NCBI GenBank assembly: GCA_963556145.1
Contig: OY744467.1
Span: 1,302,001-1,366,000, forward strand
Direction of reading: 5' to 3'
DNA length: 64,000 nucleotides
Origin: Hygrocybe punicea
Taxonomy: Eukaryota; Basidiomycota; Agaricomycetes; Agaricales; Hygrophoraceae
In this document: one piece after another, positions 56,345-64,000 of the stretch
How the letters are laid out: each line of letters starts with the position of its first letter
Numbering within the stretch: the stretch's first letter is position 1
The notes under the pieces: model-generated
Seen by the model: only the letters and a program-made list of their open reading frames with translations
What the model was told of the DNA's origin: nothing
Databases searched by the model: none
Position numbers and translations under genes: made by a program

Positions 56345-57874
56345 TCAATTGAAAGGGTTGTCATTGTCCTCTACAGGCTCACAAACTATATATCCAGGAG
56401 GGACAGGCACCATCTCCTTCCAAGCATTGCAATAGTAGTAGTTTGTGTACCCAACCGACCACCCCTCCCCAGGGACCATACTACCAGCAGGGGCATGGAG
56501 AGTCCATCCCCCACCATCATCATACCTCCTTTCAAAGCAAACCTGCTTGTTTTGCTGTCCACCATTGTCCTTCTTGTCATGTTTGCGCTTAGCATCAGGT
56601 CCATTCCACCATTTCAGAGACCCTGCCTTCAGATGGATAACATCACCAGGGGTTATCCCAACATCAGCGAGGTTGCTGTCGCTAACTAGGTGAAGGATAT
56701 CAGGGCCATATCCCTTCCTGTGCAGAGCCAGTTTGAAATTATGAGCACCAGTGACACCAAGATTTTTTTTGGCATAAGCCAGGAATTGGCACAGTTTGGT
56801 TGGAGTTGGAATAGCAGGGGAAAGAGCTGTGAGTGCTTGTTCAGTCCATGCAGGCTGGACTTGAGTGGGGTTGTAGGAACAGCGCCAGCTTTGCCAAGGA
56901 GGGCCAGTACCATGGATGATACAATCATGATATCACTTCCCTGGGATCCGGGGGCTACAGGTGTCACACTGGCTGCTTGCCTGGAGGTTCACAGCACAGC
57001 TTGGTGCTTCACTGGATAAAACACCTCTGTGTTTGGTGGCAGAGCGATTGTGGCCTGGCCTTCATACCAAGAAAGGTTAGCATGCTTGCACCACGATTTA
57101 GAATTAGAACCACACTAACACAAGCCTGAGACCACTCTTTCATCATGAGTGGTGTAAGTGGGAGTGTAACACTGTGAGCAACAAATGTACACCCAGCATC
57201 GTCATTATTGGAATATTTCTTCTCTAGTAAACGGCGGAATCTGGCTAGCTTGCGTTCAAGTTCGGTCAATCCATTTATGTCATTCATGCCCTCATTGTCA
57301 TTCCCATCATCTTCGTCATCACTTGCACTGGTCCTTCACTTGAGAGCATAATATCTGGTGAGTTTCATCCTGAGAATTCAAGACAATAACTCACGCTTCG
57401 CCACAATTTCTGGATGTCACCCATATCGACAAAGACAGTAATTTTCTTGACAGAATTTTCACAGATGTTTGTCGCAAGTTCCTTGTAGTCATTGAGATTA
57501 TCAATATCAAGTGTGTCACCTTTCCTGCAAGACATGGTGTCAATGTTTGGTGCTAAAACTAATCAAAGGCTTATAGGTGTGTATGCCTTGGCAGGTGGAC
57601 ACAAAACCTTGAATGGATACTGTTTCCTTTCTGTGACACTGTACTTTTCTTCACCATGTTTCAAGAGAATGGCATTGAGGAACGATGTGTAATTCATTCC
57701 TGTTGGAGAAATAATGAGTGTGAGTTCTTTTGTCTTGGAATCCTTTTTACCCTTAACCTTTGCCTTTGATCCTGGAGGGGGTGGAAGCACAGAATGATAA
57801 GTTAGTTGTGCAGAGACAGTTACTGATTGCATTGGCAGAGTTGTTGGTGGCTCTTCTGCTGTAGTTGATGACAT
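56345..57874 (-). CDS. Mushroom-specific protein family of unknown function, multi-exon
   Basis: ATG at 57874 and stop at 56345, with several introns. Exon 1 contains KTKELTLIISPTGMNYTSF and ILLKHGEEKYSV. A middle exon has LTELERKLARFRRLLEKKYS, then SVTLPLTPLMMKEW. The last large exon has PTKLCQFLAYAKKNLGV, then GYGPDILHLVSDSNLADVGI, then GDVIHLKAGSLKWWNGPDA, and ends in an Asp/Glu/Asn-rich tail. The 'xDLGI..GD.I.LK' part resembles a SAM-type helical domain. I recall this family as common in Agaricomycetes, without a known function. Its general plan (N-terminal fold, MxxW segment, SAM-like end) is reminiscent of the cargo gene at 26721. Internal exon borders are not fully resolved. Confidence 0.55.
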
Positions 57875-58012
57875 AGGATGGTAGGAGCAGACAATGTGCA
57901 GGCACAGAAAAAATGTCCAATACATATACTAGTACATCAAAACGCCAATGATAGGAGCAGACAACAAGCAGGCACAGGAAAAAAAAAAAAACTTCATACA
58001 ATTAGGGAAATG

Positions 58013-58240
58013 CAGGGGTAATCCCAGGATACATTTGTCTGTATCTGTACTCGTACTCCCCACAGATACGGATGCAATATCCACGGATTTTACCCACGGA
58101 TTCGCGATCAAAATGAGCCGGAGATCACCTGAAACGGTCAAGAATTGACTGAGATAGAGTCCAATCAATGTTTAGTCTCTATCTCAGTCAATTCTTGACC
58201 ATTTTGGATGATCTCCGGCTCATTTTGAAGCCCACGGATT
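58013..58240. repeat. Hairpin-bearing end of a hAT-like element
   Basis: Starts GGGGTAATCCCAGGATAC and has CCCACGGATT repeats. At 58109-58160 and 58177-58228 there is an inverted repeat of about 50 bp (AAAATGAGCCGGAGATCA arms) with a 16-nt loop. Its other end seems replaced by the next element at 58240. Confidence 0.5.
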
Positions 58241-59560
58241 AGTGTTGCCACGGTCCGGTCCGGTCCGGTCCGGTTACGGTTAACAACGGTTAACCCAAAT
58301 ATGGCTATTCAAACCGGACCGGACCGTTGGGACCGCGGTTAACCGTGGTTAACTGTCCCAAAAAGGCAGTTTGGGGCAACCTCAAGCCACGTCAACCGCA
58401 ATTACAAGAACGCTGCGATGATGACTCGACGATGATGACGGTAACCGCTGGCAAGGCCGGAGAAGTGGTGCGCCCATTCTCCGGCCCCGGTATGTCCCCC
58501 TGCTGTCTGTTCTTCATGTTAAACCAACTTACTAACCGCTCCCCACTCCCCACTCTTGTCCAGAACACCAGCGAGTTCAGCGAGGGTAGAAGCCTTCAGT
58601 GCCCAGAACGACAGCAGTGTCATGCACCCGACCCAATTTGACGATTGAAGCACCAGGAATCCAGGATCGCGTCCGAGGGGGCGGCTACCACTGCATACCC
58701 GGGAAACCATCAACCGCCTCGAAAACACGAACGCGGGATGGGAGACCCGCGCCGACACCCTAAACGAGGGGGTGAGATTCCCAGCACCCCGAACGATAAC
58801 GACAACGCCCAGCGCACGCATTAATGTGCCCCAGTGCTGTGACATCGTGTCTGAGGGGGAGAGACGGCGGTTGCCCATCCCAGGCGCCAACAACGCGAAC
58901 GCGGGATGGGAGACCCACGCGAACACCCTAAACGAGGGGGTGAGATTCCCAGCACCCCGAACGATGACGAAAACGCCCAGCGCACGCGTTAATGTGCCCC
59001 AGCGCTGTGACATCGTGTCCAAGGGAGCAAGACATAACCATCCGAGGTTCGCGCAACACCACCATCCTCGAAGTAGAAACGCTGACAGACTCGACAGTCG
59101 TGAATGCGAGCGATCTCTCCCTTACCATGGCGGTTGCCTGTCCCAGGCGCCAACAACGCGAACGCGGGATGGGAGACCCACGCGAACACCCTAAATGAGG
59201 GGGCGAGATTCCCAGCACCCCGAACGATGATGACAACGCCCAGCGCATGCGTTAATGTTCCCCAGCGCCGTGACATCGTGTTCGAGGGGGAGAGACGGCG
59301 GTTGCCCGTCCCAAGTGCCAACGTGGGATGGGAGACCCACGCCGACACCCTAAACGAGGGGGCAAGATTCCCAGCACCCCGAACGACGACGACAATGCCC
59401 AGCGCACGCGTCAATGTGCCCCAGCGCCGTGACATTGTGTCCGAGGGGGAGAGACGGCGGTTGCCCGTCCCAGGTGCCAACAACCGCCTCTCGAACGCGG
59501 ACGCAGGCCGACTGACCCACGTACAACGCCAACGAGGGAGTGATGACGCCGAGTGAGAGG
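58240..59560 (+). mobile_element. hAT-like left end followed by a ~160-bp minisatellite
   Basis: TAGTGTTGCCACGGTCC at 58240 is the same terminus as the element at 50104, with CGGTCCGGTCC subterminal motifs. An intron-like GTATGT (near 58491) to TGTCCAG (near 58562) with a CTAAC site follows. Then GGGATGGGAGACCC units begin near 58735, 58903, 59166 and 59325 (spacing about 160-168 bp, one unit with a ~95-bp insertion). The matching right terminus was not found, so the element is truncated or ends in unrecognised sequence. Confidence 0.55.
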
Positions 59561-59879
59561 CAGCGAGGCAGGAGTGCCCAATGCAGAACCAACGCCAAGC
59601 CCGGAAGGGCATTTGGGTGAACAATGACGCCCCGACGCCCTCGTCTATGATCGCAGGGCAATCAAGCCTGAAAGAGATGGGCCATTCCCTGATGACAAGA
59701 CAAGCCCAGGGCGATGACCACAGCCGTGGGATGAGGGCACGCATGAACACAACGGAGGAGAACGTCGACAGAAGCAGGAGAACAATGCGTCGGACAAGGG
59801 AAGAAAACACTACCGCCCTGATAACTAGTGCGTTTATTCTTTTCATTCATATATTATTGTTACACTACTGATTACTACC

Positions 59880-60420
59880 AATCCCCAGCCTCTACTCCAC
59901 TCTCACCTTCATGTGCGGCAGCAACACGGCAGCAGCGGTAGCACCAGCACCAGCAGCCATAGCACGACGAAGAAGGCAACAACAACGGTGAGGACGGGGA
60001 TGAGGACGGGGACCGCAACGATCGCAGGGACCAGAATGATCGCGGGGACAGCGATGAGGGACAGATGAGGACGACGACATAACAGGGCCGGGAAGGGGAC
60101 AACGGGGACAGGGATGGGCACAACGAGAACGGGGATGGGCACAACGAGAACGGGGATGGGCACAACGAGAACGGGGATGGGCACAACAAGGACGGGGACG
60201 GGGACAACGAGGACGGGATCTCGACTCCTTGCCCTGTAATGCAAATGTGACCGGGACAGTGACAATGAGGACAATGAGACAATGAGGACGGGGACAAGGA
60301 CATGAGCCGACGGGGAAGATGGGGACTAGGATCGCCTAGGACAACGAAGACGGGATGACGAAAACAACCACGGGGACGAGGACGGAGACGAGGACGGGGA
60401 CGGAGGACGAGGGCGGAAAG
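59880..60420 (+). repeat. GGGGACRR-rich low-complexity tract with a 21-bp repeat
   Basis: Asp/Gly/Asn-encoding repeats (GACGGGGACAACGAG type), including about four 21-bp units GGGATGGGCACAACGAGAAC at 60112-60190. In composition it resembles the acidic cassettes of the fold-back element. No gene is called. Confidence 0.75.
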
Positions 60421-60540
60421 GCGAATGAACGCGCTCCCTGCCTCCCCTCCCCCCTGCCTCCTGCTCCTGCTCCTGTTCCCCTCCCTCCCCATTCTCCCCT
60501 CCTCCTCGGCTTGCTTGCGCGTTGTACGGGCTTGTGACAA

Positions 60541-61962
60541 GTTTGAGGAAGTCATTGGGAAGCTGAACCGTGATTCAGTCAACGATGGTTTGGTTAGAAG
60601 AAGGATGGGTCTGTTGTGACTGATCTGGGTGACATGACATATGAGGAGATGGTATTGAGGATGAGGTTAATGTTTGTGATGCACGAGAAGAGGTGGATGG
60701 ATGTCTGGTTGAGGAGCTTAATGGGGGATTGGTTGAGAAGGGTGGAGGAGTGTTTTGTGGGCGTCAACGGGAACGGTAGCAAACTATCGCTGTTGCAGAG
60801 CTTTGCGTCTCTCGATGATCCTTTACCTTTCGCAGAGGACTTTTTCAAAGCATATCCATTGGCAACGAAGCAACTACTAGCTTCCGAGGACAAGGCTTAC
60901 TTTTTGACGATATCCCAAAGGCCGGGACAGAAGCCCGTTCCCTTCATCCCTGTATTGGATGCCAACTTTGAGGTTTGGTTCAAGAAGGTGAGGTTGTGTT
61001 CACCAACATTTTTGTTCGTTTCCTCGCTCAAGTTGGTTTACAGGATTCCCTGTGGGCGGCAGAGGATATTGAAGCCGTCTTCGACCAGGACCCCCAGCGC
61101 GTATGTATCCTGCAAGGACCAGTCGCAGTGAAGAACTCGAAGGTTAAGGACGAACCCATAAAAGACCTTCTTGGGAACATCAATGCCTACCTTATCTGCC
61201 GGCTTCTCGAGTGTCGGTATGGGGGTGACGAATCTAAAATTCCCACCGTGGACTACCTTAGCCCCAAGCCCGTTGCGTCTTCTCAGGAAGTAGTCTCCTT
61301 GGGTGTCGAGTGGGAGGTAGCTGAGGGTGTAGTAAGCTATAGTCTAAGTAAGGATATTCCTGATGCCTCGTTGTGGCTGGAGATATTAGCGGGCTCTGAG
61401 CTCAGCTGGCTGTGGGCTCTCCTCACCTCGACAACCATTGTCCAGGGACATTCATACATCGATAACCCAATTCGGCGGCTTCTTGCACCTCGACCCCTGC
61501 AGAAGGTTGTCGTCACTTCCTTGGATTCGTCGCCACGATCTGTGACGCTTTATGGCACTGCTCATTTGTACGGCAAACACAAACCCGCCTTCAAGGCGGC
61601 CAAAATTCGCTATCAGCCTACCTCGAATGTGATCATATATGAAGATCGTCGCAACGTATCAGTACCCCTTCACTTACAATTCGCCTATAAACCTTCTATG
61701 GGCTCGGCTACGATCCACGAGATCGCGGAGGGCCGTAACTTATGGATCAAGGAGTTCTACTGGAAACTATGGTATGGTGATGATGCTGTTCTCCCAGACA
61801 TCGACATCCGCGATACATTCACCGGTCCGGAGATCACGATTGACGTGGCATCGGTGCAAAAATTCTGTGCTGTCATGGGCAACCAAGATGAATCTTTCAA
61901 GACGGTGAGGAATGTGGAGGTCAAGGCGCCGATGGACTTTGCCATCGTAACTGGTTGACAGG
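60541..61962 (+). pseudogene. Fatty acid synthase beta subunit (FAS1) fragment
   Basis: The reading matches the middle of fungal FAS beta: FEEVIGKLNRD, MTYEEMVLRM, FASLDDPLPFAEDFFKAYPL, QRPGQKPVPFIPVLDANFEV, then after an intact 61-nt intron (GTGAGG near 60988 to TTTACAG near 61049) SLWAAEDIEAVFDQDPQRVC, and near the end VQKFCAVMGNQDESFKTVR. Full FAS1 is about 2,000 residues; only about 460 are present. Breaks: a frameshift near 60577, TAG in place of the expected Trp codon near 60596, and TGA in place of Trp near 61957 (both explained by G-to-A changes). A partial, inactive copy; the functional gene must be elsewhere. Confidence 0.8.
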
Positions 61963-62335
61963 TAAAAGAGATGGCCTTCAATATTCTCGGCTTGATGCAT
62001 CCGCTCCTGTTCAGTATCACCCAGGTCGAGCCCATTTGGGCGGATCTTAATGGTGGTATGGATCGTCTGCCCAACCTAGCCGACATCACCGCTCACATTC
62101 GAATAAAAAAGAGTGAACTTCTGCATGCAATTGCTCGTGATAATTCTGCTGATTTCCAGGTCATCCATGGAATTGAAGCGGAACGATTGCTTCAGATGGT
62201 CGATGTAATTCCTCGAGCCAATTTCCGATTCAACTTCCCTTCCCTCGAAACAGTGGAGCGGTAGCACACTCTTGCTGTTCCAAATTCCAGAATCTCAATA
62301 GAGCTAGGGCAACATTTGGAGAACATACAATGTAC
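61963..62335 (+). other. Short frame of unknown nature between FAS1 fragment and hAT transposon
   Basis: A 97-codon frame (61971-62264: GGMDRLPNLADITAHIRIKK and others) directly follows the FAS1 fragment and looks protein-like, but I do not recognise it. TAGCACACTCTTGC near 62262 could be the terminus of the hAT transposon to the right. Confidence 0.3.
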
Positions 62336-62339
62336 ACTT

Positions 62340-64000
62340 TTACAATTTATCAACCAAACTAGAAATAAAGGAAGTAATATCATCTGGAACTTGCTTCTGC
62401 ATCTCCCCATACATCTCCAGTTCCTGAAGCTCCTGTCCCCAATCCATACCATCAGTGAAATTAAGACCTCTACCTTGTCGAATAGAATACTTCAACAGCT
62501 GCAAGCCTTCCATAAGTTCAGGTGAAATACGACTTCGCCGAGCTGTCACAGTTTCTTTGCTTGAAGAAAATACACGCTCACAAGGCACTGCTGATGCTTG
62601 TATTGGCAGAATATCCATTGCAAGGCCAAAAACACCTGGAAAACGCAGTTGATTTTCCTTGATACATTGTTGTCAAATAGCTAGCAATTATGAAAAAAAA
62701 ATGCCACATGCCTGCCAAAATAGCAAACTCCCTGTTGCTGGTCGATCATCATGAAGATATGCATTACCTTCAATTTCAGCAGATTGCTGTGGTGTTAGGC
62801 AATGTGGATGACGGTTGAGTCTCAGAATATCTCTTGCTGTGGGACGATGAGGTGCTGTGTTCACTGCTGCAGGCGCATCAGTTCTTGCAGCAGCAGTGGC
62901 AATGGCAGCAGCATGATATGGGCGAAGCTGGGAAAAATAAATGAGAATGAGTGAAATAAATATCATAGGAACCTACAGCCTCAATAAATATATCCCTGGC
63001 CCACTCAACTCGCTCAGGCATATGCTCTTCAAACCAAGACAATTTGATGGAAGGATCAAGAACTGGAAAAAACAAATAATCAATGCCTAATACAAAAAGA
63101 ACAAAAAAATGACAAACTCATTGCCAGGGTATAAGCTGGAACCAAGTCAGTTCGTTGACTATAAGACTCAAGTTTGTCAAGGCCAGCTTGAACAATTTCA
63201 GCTGTCTCTTGATAGTCATCTTGATGTGCTTTCCAAACATCGATAATCGCTTCAAATGCTGGTATGGCGTGACATAAGGTTGGCGTCTTTTCATGGGATA
63301 TAATTTGTTGGAAAGCATGTGGAACCTAACAAACTGCATTTGAGTAGTGTATAGAGCTCTATTGTTTGAGACACCAACCTGGAGAATGATTTGAAATGCT
63401 TGAAGACCTTCCCAGTCCTGCTCAGTAAGTTGAAATTTTTGTAGACTAGAAAACTCTCGATTTTCAAGAAAGATATCAAGAACCTAAATATTTGTCAACA
63501 ACCAAATCAGACACTTGAATACTATAAGTACTTCTCGTAAATCAATTGCTCTTTCAATCATCAGTAATGTTGATGACCATCGAACCTCCATATCACGCAA
63601 AAGTTGGAGTTCTGGCCTCTCTAGTCGTTCAAACACAGATGAAAAATGTTGCCGGCGAATTGTTGATGACCTGATCTGTGTTCAAGAGCAGAAATTAAGT
63701 TAAGACTTCCAAGATAAGTCAGCACATACAGCACGAATCAGAGATCGCACTGTTGCAATAGGATCTCGTTCCAGGTTATCCATCATGTCTCCAGTTGAAG
63801 GAATGTAATCATCAGCATCTTCTTTTGCATAATCCAGATTAGTAATGGCTGATAAAACTGCTTGGCACGCGAGATTGACAATATGCGGAAAGCATCTAGA
63901 ATCCAACACAATAAGTACTAGTTACAATCCTAGAATGTTACATACCTAACTCTTCGTTTTGTTCGGTCAAATGGAATCTTGCGACGGCGAAGTTCACGCT
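62340..64000 (-). CDS. hAT-family transposase, 3' part (continues beyond the window)
   Basis: Multi-exon minus-strand gene running off the right edge. Motifs in order: FPHIVNLACQAVLSAI (near 63870), RDPIATVRSLIRAV, a W-S-S-T-L-L-M-I-E-R-A-like segment near 63550, QLTEQDWEGLQAFQIILQ, HAFQQIISHEKTPTLCHAIP (near 63260), and the C-terminal dimerisation domain DILPIQASAVPCERVFSS then TARRSRISPELMEGLQLLK (about 62480-62610). Introns of about 50-60 nt separate the exons. hAT transposases cut and paste DNA with 8-bp target duplications, so this or a relative could mobilise the non-autonomous hAT elements at 10345, 12481 and 50104. No stop was noticed within the recognised exons. A possibly active element. 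Confidence 0.8.

Noticed and set aside
58519..59846. Long minus-strand frames over the 58.7-59.5 kb repeats
   Set aside because: Translation of the ~160-bp minisatellite; no conserved protein features.

Overview
The window reads as nuclear DNA of a mushroom-forming basidiomycete (Agaricomycetes). Genes are split by many short GT-AG introns of about 45-70 nt. Recognisable eukaryotic and fungal genes are present (NKAP-type splicing factor, FKBP2-type isomerase, Ecm15-like protein, fungal FAS beta fragment), and there are two Crinkler (CRN) genes with AAA/nuclease parts of the kind common in Agaricomycetes. Most of the sequence is transposon. I found no rRNA, convincing tRNA or CRISPR.

Region by region. 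1-903: edge of a Copia element. About 960-9800: a giant fold-back (palindromic) element whose outer arms are a 44-bp minisatellite and whose inner arms carry intron-containing, acidic/CAG-rich coding-like cassettes. 10.3-15.1 kb: three more non-autonomous elements, two with exact 8-bp hAT target duplications. 15.2-20.75 kb: an LTR element with gag-protease but no pol and a ~2-kb LTR. 20.75-26.3 kb: decayed zinc-finger and HNH fragments, a palindromic MITE and a kinase gene. 26.36-37.53 kb: a Tc1/mariner-type transposon with ~200-bp terminal inverted repeats, TA target site and a DD34E transposase. It also carries a second, Zn-cluster gene as cargo, and its transposase is split by a very young chromovirus (30093-37217). 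37.66-38.44 kb: an Ecm15/thiamine-binding-like host gene. 38.5-45 kb: kinase fragment and CRN gene A, broken by a composite palindromic insertion. 45-47.2 kb: more palindromic elements. 47.2-49.3 kb: two healthy host genes, NKAP and FKBP2. 49.5-54.3 kb: CRN gene B, broken by a hAT element. 54.3-58 kb: CpG-poor sequence with a copied FKBP exon and a mushroom-specific gene. 58-64 kb: minisatellites, a FAS1 fragment and the 3' half of an autonomous hAT transposase.

The main points of interest are these. (1) The chromovirus pol ends in a PUA/ASCH-like domain after its chromodomain, has an 11-nt predicted self-primer, a TGATG gag/pol junction, and a third reading frame running into U3. (2) A two-gene Tc1-type transposon with a mushroom-specific Zn-cluster cargo protein. 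(3) A ~55-bp palindromic hairpin module occurs inside three otherwise unrelated non-autonomous elements. (4) Those elements repeatedly carry spliceosomal-intron-like cassettes. (5) Both CRN genes are disrupted by elements, one of them with a CRN-like spacer between two element copies. (6) A copied FKBP exon has lost 6 of 7 CpGs by transition only. The 100-N gap at 42814-42913 is flanked by identical 241-bp sequences and is probably an unmerged contig overlap.
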